Below are positions 1 to 8,556 of a stretch of 64,000 nt of DNA, one piece after another. The notes below the pieces were generated by a model. The model did not search any database, was not told the DNA's origin, and was given only the letters and a program-made list of their open reading frames with translations. Numbering within the stretch: position 1 is the stretch's first letter; every line of letters begins with the position of its first letter. Source of the stretch: Proteus vulgaris. GTDB taxonomy: Bacteria > Pseudomonadota > Gammaproteobacteria > Enterobacterales > Enterobacteriaceae. The DNA lies in contig NZ_CP137920.1 in NCBI RefSeq assembly GCF_033708015.1, positions 1,922,001-1,986,000 on the forward strand. Direction: 5' to 3'. Made by a program: the position numbers and the translations under genes.

Positions 1-908
1 GCTAATGAATCAAAAAAAGGATTTTCAAGTTGGATAAGGCCTACTTTCCTTTCTGGCGCTCGATCACCTGTTTCATCAATAATGGCAAAACGAGAGTAAG
101 CAGGAATGTGGAAATGACCTTCACTGCAACTAATGTAGTGTAAAGGATGCTCTGTCATGCCATAAATATCACGAATATCGACATTGGGAGCATGTAAAGT
201 TTCTTTTAATCCTTGAATAATATCTGGGCGTTCAAGTTGTTTTGTCATCCCTTTCCATCCCCCACCGGTTAGCCCTTTAATCGGTGATAACAGAGTGAAT
301 GCATCAGGGCGACTTAAGCATAAATGTTCAAAGAAAAGGGTTAGCCCAAGAATGTAGATAGGCGCAGGATCATTCGCCCAACGTTGCAATGTTGACCATG
401 CTAATTTTGTATCAAACTGACCGTGTTCGGACACCGTAAAAACCAGCTCTTTAATGGGAGCACATTGGGTAAATTTTAAGAAAGCTGTCGCAAAACCAGC
501 ATGATCGCCAGATTGAGGATCAGGAGACAACATTAGAAAACGAGCGGGAGTGGTTGATATTAAGCCATTGTGATAGAAAATCTGCGTCATTGCAGTTTCA
601 ATGCGCTTTAGGCTGACATCATCAAAGAAAACTTGTGTCTTTCCTTGTTGCCCTGTTCCTGAACTGTTTAGCCAGATACCGTTACGATGTGTGGGTGTGG
701 CTAAATCCATAGTTTTAAATAAATTAACTGGAATAACTGGTTGAGGCATTTTTTGCCATAATGATTGATAGTTAGCATTATTTTTGCGATGCCAGTTATC
801 AGCTTCATTCATAGATGCAGTAAAAAGTGCATCATCAAAACTATCAACAGCATAAGGCTGAGCGAGATTAACTAAATTATCCATCTCATAACGCTGCTCT
901 TCTAACAT
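1..908 (-). CDS. LuxE/PaaK-type acyl-protein synthetase (partial, 3' end off the window)
   Basis: Open frame from ATG at 908 down to the left edge without a stop, about 302 residues. An AAGGAT ribosome site precedes the ATG. Visible motifs are an adenylation-type loop SSGTGQQGK at about residues 82-90, the LuxE-typical KGLTGGGWKG segment, and a YGMTEH motif followed by Cys and His residues. LuxE enzymes activate fatty acids as acyl-AMP and hold them as acyl thioesters for a LuxC-type reductase. The family is used well outside bioluminescence, and no luciferase gene is seen here. The partner reductase would be expected left of the window. The family call is firm; the substrate is unknown. Confidence 0.75.
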   Translation of the reverse strand, partial: MLEEQRYEMDNLVNLAQPYAVDSFDDALFTASMNEADNWHRKNNANYQSLWQKMPQPVIPVNLFKTMDLATPTHRNGIWLNSSGTGQQGKTQVFFDDVSLKRIETAMTQIFYHNGLISTTPARFLMLSPDPQSGDHAGFATAFLKFTQCAPIKELVFTVSEHGQFDTKLAWSTLQRWANDPAPIYILGLTLFFEHLCLSRPDAFTLLSPIKGLTGGGWKGMTKQLERPDIIQGLKETLHAPNVDIRDIYGMTEHPLHYISCSEGHFHIPAYSRFAIIDETGDRAPERKVGLIQLENPFFDSL

Positions 909-1355
909 GTTGTATCCTTACATTGATAAGGGTTATATCAACATAGTCAGCAATTATTTTTACTTATTGAATGTAATTATTCTGAAAACAGGCAAGATGT
1001 GATTAGATTTCTTCATTCTTATGTTTTATATCACATTGTTTTATCTAGATTGAATCATCATAATTTGATAAATACATGCTTCTACTTAAAAAACAAAAAG
1101 AGCACCTTAAAAATAAAGGTGTTCTTTTTCATGACTTTTTTGTTCATTTTTTTTGTTCCCTTAAAGCAAATGTTTTAAATAGTAATGAAACAAACTTAAG
1201 CTACAATTTAATAAATCTCCTGAAAAAAATTAATCTCATTATTTATTTATTTGTTTAAAAAAGAAATAGTTATCTATATTGCTAATAAAGCGCGGTACGC
1301 TCACGCCTGTTATTTAACAAAGGGTTAATTCCTTTTAAATAGGAAATCAAAAATC
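909..1355. other. 447-bp intergenic region with one hairpin
   Basis: Divergent spacer between the LuxE-type gene and the amidohydrolase. It is very AT-rich. A 60-codon open frame inside it (1076-1258) has low-complexity composition and no convincing ribosome site, so I do not call it a gene. The only clear structure is the hairpin with T-run at 1095-1130. Promoters for both flanking genes must lie here, but I cannot pick them with confidence. Confidence 0.5.
1095..1130. terminator. hairpin with A/T flanks, bidirectional terminator-like
   Basis: GAGCACCTT pairs with AAGGTGTTC (one G-U) around a short A-rich loop, flanked by A-run and T-run. No annotated gene ends just upstream, so it may end a small untranslated transcript or be a relic. 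Confidence 0.5.
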
Positions 1356-3224
1356 ATGAATAAAACTTTCGCGTCTGAAATATTTATCAATGGTGAGATC
1401 CATACTCTTGATAGAGAAAATCCTCTCGCTCAAGCGATAGCAGTTTATCAAGGTAAATTTCTTTTTATTGGCTCAAATGATGAAGCGATGCAGTTTCAAA
1501 ATGCAGAAACAAAAATCATTGATCTAAAAAACCACGTTATTATTCCTGGGCTTAATGACTCACATCTTCACCTGATCCGTGGTGGATTAAATTATAATCT
1601 TGAATTACGGTGGGAAGGCGTGCCCTCTCTTTCTATTGCACTTGATATGTTAAAGGCACAAGCTCAAGTGACACCCTCACCGCAATGGGTGCGTGTTGTT
1701 GGGGGCTGGAGTGAGTTTCAATTTGCTGAACGCCGTATGCCAACGCTAGATGAAATTAATGCGGTTTCTCCTGATACCCCCGTTTTTGTATTACACCTCT
1801 ATGACAGTGCATTGCTAAACAAAGCAGCACTGCGTGCAATTGGTTATACCAAAGAGACACCCAATCCACCAGGGGGGGAAATTCAGCGTGATGAGCATGG
1901 TGATCCTACTGGATTACTGATAGCAAAACCCAACGCGATGTTGCTCTATTCTGCCTTAGCAAAAGGCCCTAAATTACCTCTTGAGTATCAAGTTAATTCA
2001 ACTCGTCAATTTATGAGAGAATTGAATCGTCTTGGTGTTACGAGCGCGATTGATGCTGGTGGTGGTTTTCAAAATTATCCTGAAGATTATCAAGTTGTTG
2101 ATGAGCTTGCCAAAAATAACCAATTAACTATTCGTATTGCTTATAATTTATTTACCCAAAGACCAAAGCAAGAATTTGAAGATTTCCAACAATGGACATC
2201 CATGGTATCACCCGGTGATGGCAATGATTTTTATCGTCATAACGGTGCCGGTGAAATGTTGGTTTTTTCTGCGGCTGATTTTGAAGACTTCTTACAGCCA
2301 AGGCCTGATCTTCCTGAAAATATGGAAGCAGAATTAGAAAAAGTGATCCGTCATTTAGTGGAACATCGCTGGCCATTTCGTTTACATGCCACTTATAACG
2401 AATCCATTAGCCGTATGCTAGATGTTTTTGAAAAAGTAAATAAAGATATTCCTTTCGATGGATTACATTGGTTTTTCGATCATGCTGAAACCATCAGTGA
2501 GAAAAACATTGAACGCGTTAAAGCGCTTGGTGGTGGGCTTGCCATTCAACATCGAATGGCGTTTCAAGGCGAATATTTTGCACAACGTTATGGTACAAAA
2601 GCACTGAAACAAACCCCGCCTGTTGCCAAAATGCTAAATGCACAGGTTCCTGTTGGACTAGGAACAGATGCGACTCGCGTTGCTAGCTACAATCCGTGGA
2701 CAGCGCTTTATTGGTTAGTGTCAGGGCGCACTGTGGGTGGCATGCAAATGTATGATGGCGATAATCGTTTAGACAGAGATACAGCGCTTATGTTATGGAC
2801 GATGGGGAGTTCATGGTTCTCCAATGAACAAGGTAAAAAAGGTCAAATTAAAGCAGGTCAACTTGCCGACTTTATCGCCCTTTCTGCTGATTATTTTCGA
2901 GTGCCAGAAAACGAGATCAAAGCGATTGAATCACTTTTAACAGTCGTGGATGGCAAAATTGTGTATGCAAATGGTGAGTTCTCATCACTGACACCGCCTT
3001 CTATTCCTGTATTACCAGATTGGTCACCGGTGATCAAAGTACCGGGTCATTATTCTTACTTGCAACAAGAGACAAAAACAGCCGTGTTAAATCAGCTACA
3101 TCAATGTTGTGGTGCTTGCCATGTTCATGGGCATCAACATGATATTGCTCGCCAATCCTCTATTCCTGTTTCAGATGATAATGCATTTTGGGGCGCTTTA
3201 GGCTGTTCTTGCTTTGCATTCTAA
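1356..3224 (+). CDS. YtcJ-like amidohydrolase (amidohydrolase family 3)
   Basis: 622 residues, cytoplasmic, no signal peptide. The fold is that of the metal-dependent amidohydrolase superfamily: an N-terminal beta-sandwich start (FINGEIHTLD, residues 10-19), the metal-binding HxH at His70/His72, a long inserted barrel region, and the late GTDAT motif typical of YtcJ proteins. The last ~40 residues form an unusual Cys/His-rich tail (CCGAC, HVHGHQH, CSC) that could bind metal. The gene is followed after 63 bp by an MFS exporter, so the pair may process and expel one compound. The substrate cannot be told from sequence; YtcJ relatives hydrolyse diverse amides and formamides. Confidence 0.8.
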   Translation: MNKTFASEIFINGEIHTLDRENPLAQAIAVYQGKFLFIGSNDEAMQFQNAETKIIDLKNHVIIPGLNDSHLHLIRGGLNYNLELRWEGVPSLSIALDMLKAQAQVTPSPQWVRVVGGWSEFQFAERRMPTLDEINAVSPDTPVFVLHLYDSALLNKAALRAIGYTKETPNPPGGEIQRDEHGDPTGLLIAKPNAMLLYSALAKGPKLPLEYQVNSTRQFMRELNRLGVTSAIDAGGGFQNYPEDYQVVDELAKNNQLTIRIAYNLFTQRPKQEFEDFQQWTSMVSPGDGNDFYRHNGAGEMLVFSAADFEDFLQPRPDLPENMEAELEKVIRHLVEHRWPFRLHATYNESISRMLDVFEKVNKDIPFDGLHWFFDHAETISEKNIERVKALGGGLAIQHRMAFQGEYFAQRYGTKALKQTPPVAKMLNAQVPVGLGTDATRVASYNPWTALYWLVSGRTVGGMQMYDGDNRLDRDTALMLWTMGSSWFSNEQGKKGQIKAGQLADFIALSADYFRVPENEIKAIESLLTVVDGKIVYANGEFSSLTPPSIPVLPDWSPVIKVPGHYSYLQQETKTAVLNQLHQCCGACHVHGHQHDIARQSSIPVSDDNAFWGALGCSCFAF

Positions 3225-3237
3225 TTTTTATGATAAC

Positions 3238-3265
3238 GAGGGTCGGTGATGATCCACCGACCCTC
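3238..3265 (+). terminator. GC-rich hairpin between amidohydrolase and MFS genes
   Basis: Perfect 11-bp stem GAGGGTCGGTG / CACCGACCCTC with a 6-nt loop and no strong T-run. It may be an attenuator or an mRNA-stabilising element within a two-gene operon. Confidence 0.5.
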
Positions 3266-3287
3266 TTAAACAAAGAGAGATAAGACG

Positions 3288-4886
3288 ATGGCAACGCAAC
3301 ACGTCTCTGCATGGTCGCCCTTACGTAATCGTATTTTTTTCGTATTATGGATGGCAACGCTATTTTCTAATATTGGTACTTGGATGAATGATGTGGGAGC
3401 GGGTTGGTTGATGACGAACTTAAGCCCTGATCCCGTTATGATTGCTGCTATTCAAGCCATGACGACATTACCTGTTTTCTTATTGGCACTTCCAGCTGGA
3501 GCCATTGCTGATATTTTTGATAAGCGAAAACTGCTTATTTTCGTCAATATGTTAATGCTCTGTGCGGCATCATTATTGGCAATTTTGGTGTATTTCGATG
3601 TTATCAGCATTGGCTGGTTATTATTAATTACCTTTGTTTTAGGTTCTGGTGCTGCGTTTTTAGGTCCTGCATGGCAAGCGATTGTGCCGAGTATTGTCGA
3701 GCCTCACGAATTAAAATCAGGTATTGCCTTAAACAGTATGGGAATTAATATCAGCCGTGCAATAGGTCCCGCACTTGCAGGTATTTTAATTTCACAAGTG
3801 GGTCTTTATTTACCCTTTTTACTGAATGCCTTGAGTTTTATCGCCATTATTCTGGCTGTCTGGTGGTGGGAAGGTGAGAAGAAAGAAGAGGAAAAACTTC
3901 CTGCTGAATCTGTTGTTGCAGCCATGATCTCCGGCTTACGCTATGCGCGTTATAGTCCTGCATTGATAAAAACAATTATTCGAGCCGCTAGTTTTTTTAT
4001 TTTTGCGAGTGCTTATTGGGCGATGTTACCGTTAGTCGCTCGAGTTTCATTACACGGTGATGCGACATTATACGGTCTACTTACCACCAGCATTGGTATT
4101 GGTGCTGTGATTGGTGCATTTAGCTTATCAACATTACGTGAAAAATTAAGTACCAGTACATTGATTGCTGTTGGCACCGTGGGTACAGCATTGGTGTTAT
4201 TTATTTTCGCCAGTGCGACTTCAAAATATCTCGCCATTTTCGCGAGTATGCTCGCTGGCTTTAGTTGGATAATCACCCTTTCCACATTAATGGTCTCCGC
4301 TCAAACCGCTTTGCCTAATTGGGTTCGTGCGAGAGGTCTTGCACTCTATTTAACGGTGTTTTCTGGTTCAATGGCATTAGGTTCTCTTATTTGGGGACAA
4401 ATTGCTTCACATACTTCAGTGACGATAGCTTTGCTATGTGCAACAGTGGGGATTATTTTAGTTTGGTTATGTGTTTTGCGCGTCAAATTAGAACACGACA
4501 ACATTAACTTACAGCATTCAGAACACTTTATTCTGGATGATGGGCTTATTGATATTACAACAGATAAAGGTCCTGTGTTAATTACCGTCAATTATCAAAT
4601 TGAAGCAATCTACCGCGAGCAATTTCTCAGTTTAATGCATCGATTAAAAACGGTTCGTTTAAGAGATGGCGGTTATTCATGGGGATTGTTTGTTTCATCT
4701 GATGCGCTGATGGAAAATAACACTCAAACTTATATGGAAACGTTTATGGTGGCTTCTTGGGCTGAGCATCTTCGTCAACATGATCGCGCGACAATGGATG
4801 ATAAACAGCTGCAACAACAATTAGATAAAATAATTAGTGCCAAAAAAGTGACACACTCTTTTTCTGCTTTTTCACTAAAAAAATAA
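3288..4886 (+). CDS. MFS transporter of the MFS_3 (EntS-like) family with C-terminal soluble domain
   Basis: 532 residues. About 12 hydrophobic helices fill residues 15-410, starting with the GTWMNDVGAGWLM segment and the loop DIFDKRK after helix 2, both typical of the MFS_3 (transmembrane secretion effector) family. After residue ~415 there is a soluble domain of about 110 residues (KGPVLITVNYQIEAIY onward, ending in helices), as found in many MFS_3 members. A ribosome site AGAGAGATAAG lies before the ATG. The preceding amidohydrolase is in the same direction, separated by a hairpin. The role is inferred as export of a small organic molecule across the inner membrane; the substrate is unknown. 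Confidence 0.8.
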   Translation: MATQHVSAWSPLRNRIFFVLWMATLFSNIGTWMNDVGAGWLMTNLSPDPVMIAAIQAMTTLPVFLLALPAGAIADIFDKRKLLIFVNMLMLCAASLLAILVYFDVISIGWLLLITFVLGSGAAFLGPAWQAIVPSIVEPHELKSGIALNSMGINISRAIGPALAGILISQVGLYLPFLLNALSFIAIILAVWWWEGEKKEEEKLPAESVVAAMISGLRYARYSPALIKTIIRAASFFIFASAYWAMLPLVARVSLHGDATLYGLLTTSIGIGAVIGAFSLSTLREKLSTSTLIAVGTVGTALVLFIFASATSKYLAIFASMLAGFSWIITLSTLMVSAQTALPNWVRARGLALYLTVFSGSMALGSLIWGQIASHTSVTIALLCATVGIILVWLCVLRVKLEHDNINLQHSEHFILDDGLIDITTDKGPVLITVNYQIEAIYREQFLSLMHRLKTVRLRDGGYSWGLFVSSDALMENNTQTYMETFMVASWAEHLRQHDRATMDDKQLQQQLDKIISAKKVTHSFSAFSLKK

Positions 4887-4903
4887 CGACATTAACTACT
4901 CAT

Positions 4904-4952
4904 ACACCTTATTTATCTTTATTTGGGTCTATAAGGTGTGTGGGGGTTTTAT
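4904..4952 (+). terminator. terminator-like hairpin after the MFS gene
   Basis: ACACCTTAT pairs with ATAAGGTGT, and the right arm is followed by a G-run and TTTTATGTTTTTT. It sits 18 bp past the stop of the MFS gene. Confidence 0.5.
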
Positions 4953-5044
4953 GTTTTTTATCCTTTCATTGCCTCTCCCCCTACTTTCTTGTACTCTGCA
5001 TCGCTTCTTACCGCTGAAATAACTAAAACGTATTTGAGAAAATC

Positions 5045-5338
5045 ATGACAGGACATCATTCTAAAGATCCACTACACGGCATCACGCTTGAAATGCAAGT
5101 AAATGCATTAGTAGCAAAATATGGTTGGGCTAAATTAGGACAACTCATCAAAATTAACTGCTTTAGAAATGATCCTAGTGTGAAATCGAGTTTAAAGTTT
5201 TTGCGTAGAACGCCGTGGGCACGCGCGGAAGTAGAAGCGCTTTATCTTGATTCTCTTGAAGCCGATATTGATGATGAGATTGAAATTATCGACCATCCTG
5301 ATTGTGATCCGTGGGCAAATAGTCGCAATAAACGATAA
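5045..5338 (+). CDS. VF530 family (DUF2132) small protein
   Basis: 97 residues, small and soluble. The conserved core of the VF530 family is clear: [10 protein letters not shown] near residue 7, [11 protein letters not shown], then [19 protein letters not shown] to about residue 68, and an acidic tail. VF530 proteins are described as DNA-binding-like folds of unknown cellular role; the name comes from a Vibrio fischeri protein. It stands alone between the MFS gene and the ArsR-rhodanese gene. The family call is strong, the function unknown. Confidence 0.85.
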   Translation: MTGHHSKDPLHGITLEMQVNALVAKYGWAKLGQLIKINCFRNDPSVKSSLKFLRRTPWARAEVEALYLDSLEADIDDEIEIIDHPDCDPWANSRNKR

Positions 5339-5446
5339 TTTTGTTGATGTTCCTGGTCGCGCATTAAGCCAAGTTTCGCAATTCCTCTCTTTATCTATTA
5401 AGATAAACCGATAAATAATGTTCAATTAATCAATAGAATAATATGA

Positions 5447-6103
5447 GTGCTAAATATGCCAATCAAACCTTATATTGATGAACAACGGCTTATTGAATGT
5501 GCGGAGCTTGGACGCGCATTGAGTAGTCATCATCGGATTAATATGATCCAATATCTTTCTCAACAAGAGTTCTCTGTTGAAAATTTATCACAATTACTCG
5601 AGCTTAGTGTTGCGAACACCTCTCAACATTTACAGCAATTAAAGCGTGCAGGCTTAGTTGAAAGCCGCCGCGAAGGAAAAATGATTTTTTATCGCCTTGC
5701 CTCAGGTCCCGTTCTAAATATTTTATCAGCTTTAAAATTACAAGCTGATTATGCAAGGCGGGAATTTAGCCAGTTAATTAATCAACAAGACATACCTGAC
5801 GATAAATTAGCACCAATTGAATATGACGAGCTTATTGATGGTATAAAAAACAAACGCATTATGCTGATAGATGTGAGATCACAGGATGAATATGAAAAAG
5901 ATCATCTTCCTGGTGCGATGAGTATTCCCATTGAAGAATTAGAATATCACTTAGCGCAATTCCCGAAAGATAAAGAAATTGTTGCTTATTGCCGTGGTGC
6001 TTACTGTTTTTTATCTAAAAATGCCGTAATAACCCTTAACTTAAAAGGGTTTCAAGCACGTTATTTTAAAGAAGGTATCACAAGTAAATTAAGCAAAGAT
6101 TAA
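5447..6103 (+). CDS. ArsR-family transcription regulator with C-terminal rhodanese domain
   Basis: 218 residues if the GTG at 5447 is used, 215 from the ATG at 5456, which I find at least as likely. Residues ~15-90 form an ArsR winged helix (SVANTSQHLQQLKRAGLVES recognition helix and RREGKMIFYRL wing). Residues ~120-215 form a rhodanese domain with the active-site loop YCRGAYC, which holds two cysteines. One more Cys lies near the N terminus. The fusion suggests a repressor that reads persulfide or another sulfur signal through the rhodanese cysteine. Thioredoxin and a DUF2938 membrane protein follow, and a perfect inverted repeat lies between. The domain calls are firm; the signal is inferred. 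Confidence 0.85.
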   Translation: MLNMPIKPYIDEQRLIECAELGRALSSHHRINMIQYLSQQEFSVENLSQLLELSVANTSQHLQQLKRAGLVESRREGKMIFYRLASGPVLNILSALKLQADYARREFSQLINQQDIPDDKLAPIEYDELIDGIKNKRIMLIDVRSQDEYEKDHLPGAMSIPIEELEYHLAQFPKDKEIVAYCRGAYCFLSKNAVITLNLKGFQARYFKEGITSKLSKD

Positions 6104-6115
6104 ATTATTCACGCC

Positions 6116-6152
6116 ATAAAATGACTAGCTATCAATATGTTGGTCATTTTAT
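6116..6152 (+). terminator. terminator after the ArsR-rhodanese gene
   Basis: ATAAAATGACTA pairs with TGGTCATTTTAT, followed by TCCTTTCC and T-rich DNA. It starts 12 bp after the stop codon. Confidence 0.6.
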
Positions 6153-6256
6153 TCCTTTCCTATTTTTTTTAAAACTGCCTACCGTAAGTTATTTAATCTT
6201 TTAAATTCAAATTATTAACTCATTTTAGTTAATAAAGTTCTGGCGCATTATTGAAT

Positions 6257-6294
6257 CACTCAAACATTCAATCATCTTATTGAATGTTTGAGTG
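6257..6294. promoter_or_regulatory. perfect 16-bp inverted repeat upstream of the thioredoxin gene, candidate ArsR-rhodanese operator
   Basis: CACTCAAACATTCAAT and its exact complement are separated by 6 nt. The right arm is followed by AAAACAG, not a T-run, so it does not look like a terminator. The inner core ATTCAAT-N6-ATTGAAT has the size and AT-rich form of ArsR-family operators. It lies 67 bp before the thioredoxin start. Confidence 0.5.
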
Positions 6295-6360
6295 AAAACA
6301 GTTAGGATCCTATTTCTAGAGTGAAATAAACGCTAATGAATAAATGAATAGAGGTTTTTG

Positions 6361-6681
6361 ATGAGCTCATTAATTGAACTAAATGCTGAGAATTTTGATA
6401 CCACAATTAATAAAGAAGGCCTTTGTGTTGTGCGTTTTTGGGCACCTTGGTGTGCACCTTGTCGCATGGTAGCGCCCATCTTTAACCAACTTTCTATTGA
6501 TATGAAAGAGAGTGCCACTTTTGCTGAAGTCAATATTGATGATAATCCATCAATTGCGAGTCGATATGCTATACGTAGCATTCCAACTACTGTGGTTTAT
6601 AAAGAGGGTATGCCTATTGATTCTTTAGTGGGCGCCGCTTCTTTACCAAATTTTAAAGATTTAGTACTTAAACATTTATAA
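6361..6681 (+). CDS. thioredoxin-like protein with WCAPC active site
   Basis: 106 residues from the ATG at 6361; an upstream in-frame TTG at 6358 is less likely, since a TAGAGG ribosome site is well spaced for 6361. Single thioredoxin fold with active site FWAPWCAPCRM near residue 28-38 (usual thioredoxin has WCGPC), and the cis-proline segment RSIPTTVVYK near residue 76. It is cytoplasmic with no signal peptide. It lies between the ArsR-rhodanese regulator and a DUF2938 membrane protein with 34 bp to the latter, likely one transcript. It reduces disulfides or persulfides; the second role is inferred from the rhodanese neighbour. Confidence 0.85.
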   Translation: MSSLIELNAENFDTTINKEGLCVVRFWAPWCAPCRMVAPIFNQLSIDMKESATFAEVNIDDNPSIASRYAIRSIPTTVVYKEGMPIDSLVGAASLPNFKDLVLKHL

Positions 6682-6715
6682 GCCTTTATTTGAATTTTAT
6701 AACAAGGAGAAAGAC

Positions 6716-7201
6716 ATGATGTCTACAATAATACTCGCCGTTATTTTAGGGGTAGGCGCAACGGTTATTATGGATTTATGGGCCGTGTTTTTAGCCTTGT
6801 TAAAAATTCCAACATTGAACTTGTCGATGATAGGTCGGTGGATTGGTCACATGTTTAAAGGCCAGTATTTCCATCATCCTATTAGCCAAAGTGCACCAAT
6901 AAAAAATGAAACCGCATTAGGTTGGTGCGCTCATTATGGCATTGGTATTGTTTTTGCCTTTATTTTCTTAATTGCGATGGGGGAACAATGGTTAACTCAT
7001 CCCACGTTTTGGTCCGCTTATTTATGGGGTGTCATTACTATTATTGCGCCCTATTTTATGATGCAACCTGCTCTAGGTGCTGGCGTTATGGCTAGCAAAA
7101 CACCGTTCCCTAATAAAGCGAGATTGTTGAGTTTTTTATCACATAGTGCTTATGGTGTCGGGCTTTATTTTACAGGTGTTGTTGTGAGTTGGTTTTTCTA
7201 A
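6716..7201 (+). CDS. DUF2938 family inner-membrane protein
   Basis: 161 residues, start ATG at 6716 or 6719 behind a strong AAGGAGAAAG site. Four hydrophobic segments are visible: residues ~4-30, ~68-88, ~95-120 and ~138-160. The conserved GRWIGHMFKGQYFHHPI stretch and a later NKARLLSFLSHSAYGVGLY stretch fit DUF2938. Function is unknown. It follows the thioredoxin gene and ends 1 bp before the stop of the convergent xylR. Confidence 0.75.
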   Translation: MMSTIILAVILGVGATVIMDLWAVFLALLKIPTLNLSMIGRWIGHMFKGQYFHHPISQSAPIKNETALGWCAHYGIGIVFAFIFLIAMGEQWLTHPTFWSAYLWGVITIIAPYFMMQPALGAGVMASKTPFPNKARLLSFLSHSAYGVGLYFTGVVVSWFF

Positions 7202-8368
7202 TTATTCATTCCTAAACTCCTTCGGCGTCATACCAAACTCTTTTTTAAAGATAGAGTAAAAATATTGCAAAGATGGATAGCCACACATCACAGATATTTC
7301 TTGGATTGCGAGCGTTGTTGTGGCTAATAAATTTTGAGCGCGTTTGAGTTTCTCTTCATAAATAACAGTGTGAATAGTCTTGCCAATTTCCTTTTTAAAG
7401 CGCTGTTCTAAATTAGAACGCGACATATTAACCGCATCTAAAACTTGCTCTGTTTTTATTCCTTTACAGGCATTGTAATAAATATAATGCATGGCTTGAA
7501 TAACGGTAGGATCGTTAAAAGAATGAAAATCGGTTGAACGACGCTCAACAATTTTAACAGGAGGAACTAATATTCTTTGCTGTTTTTCTATTACATGCCC
7601 TTCTAGTGTTTGATGTAACAACTTCGCGGCTAAATACCCCATTTGTCGTGAGCCTTGTACCACAGAAGACAAGGCAATACGTGATAAATAACGGGTCATA
7701 TCTTCGTCATCAATACCAATAATACTGATCTCTTCAGGCACATTTATATTTAAATTATCGCAGACTTGCAGTAAATGACGCGCTCGTGCATCAGTAACCG
7801 CAATAATTCCCGTTTGTGGGGGTAAAGTTTGGATCCAATCGGATAACCGGTTTTGTGCGTGTTGCCAATTTTCTTGGGTAATATCCATGCCGTTATAAAC
7901 AATACCTGGATATTTTTCACTGGTGACTAATTGACGAAAGGCATACTCTCGTTCATTAGACCAATGAGGGTGGTTTTTAGCTGGTAAGCCATAAAAAGCA
8001 AAGTGTTTCAGCCCTTTTTGTTTTAAATGCAAAAAGGCTTGTTGAACTAATTCATAATTATCGGTGGCGATATAAGGTACAGGGGGATAATTTTCTTCTT
8101 GATGATAAGAGCCACCGACACCGATAACCGCTAATGGTGATTGGCTTAAATGTTGAGCAATAATTGGATCATCAAAATCAGCAATAATACCATCACAAAC
8201 CCAATGGTTTATATTATCAAGTCGAGTACGGAAATCTTCTTCAATAAATACATCCCAATGGCACAGTGATGCCTGAAGATATTCTCCAACACCTTCAACC
8301 ACTTGTCGGTCATACACTTTATTCGCATTGAATAGCAGAACAATACGAAAGTACTTATCTTTTTTCAT
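7202..8368 (-). CDS. xylR: xylose operon regulator XylR (AraC family)
   Basis: 388 residues, close to the usual ~390. Residues ~8-270 form a periplasmic-binding-protein-like sensor domain that binds D-xylose in the family (segments VDGVGEYL-like at the start, IIAVTDARARHLLQ, and EISIIGIDDEDMTRYLS). Residues ~285-388 form two AraC helix-turn-helix units (MSRSNLEQRFKKEIGKTIH and SVMCGYPSLQYFYSIFKKEFGMTPKEFR). It is divergent from the operon that contains xylA and xylB, with a CRP site in the shared spacer. Expected action: activation of xylAB and their upstream partners when xylose is present. Confidence 0.92.
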   Translation of the reverse strand: MKKDKYFRIVLLFNANKVYDRQVVEGVGEYLQASLCHWDVFIEEDFRTRLDNINHWVCDGIIADFDDPIIAQHLSQSPLAVIGVGGSYHQEENYPPVPYIATDNYELVQQAFLHLKQKGLKHFAFYGLPAKNHPHWSNEREYAFRQLVTSEKYPGIVYNGMDITQENWQHAQNRLSDWIQTLPPQTGIIAVTDARARHLLQVCDNLNINVPEEISIIGIDDEDMTRYLSRIALSSVVQGSRQMGYLAAKLLHQTLEGHVIEKQQRILVPPVKIVERRSTDFHSFNDPTVIQAMHYIYYNACKGIKTEQVLDAVNMSRSNLEQRFKKEIGKTIHTVIYEEKLKRAQNLLATTTLAIQEISVMCGYPSLQYFYSIFKKEFGMTPKEFRNE

Positions 8369-8441
8369 TTTACTCTACCTGATTATTCAGCTACGCATTA
8401 AACCATAGCTTTAATTTTGCTAGAACTCGCTTTCATCGCTA

Positions 8442-8457
8442 TGTGATTACTATCACA
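8442..8457. promoter_or_regulatory. CRP (cAMP receptor protein) binding site between xylR and the xyl operon
   Basis: Exact TGTGA-N6-TCACA match. It lies 74 bp from the xylR start and ~100 bp from the PatB-type gene start, so it can serve both. XylR half-sites are probably in the AT-rich stretch just to its right (about 8462-8500), but I cannot define them. Confidence 0.85.
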
Positions 8458-8556
8458 CAAGCCAAATTTCGTAATAGCAAAGTAAAAAATAGGAATAACC
8501 AATGTTAATAACAACGAGTATTTTGTTTTTAAACACGGTTGCCGAGGCGATTTTTC

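Noticed and set aside
1..908. Bioluminescence (lux) operon
   Set aside because: Only a LuxE-type enzyme is seen. The family is widespread in non-luminous bacteria, and no luxA or luxB is present.
1076..1258. 60-codon open frame before the amidohydrolase
   Set aside because: Low-complexity, Lys/Asn/Leu-rich translation of AT-rich DNA, no ribosome site, and it runs through a terminator-like hairpin.
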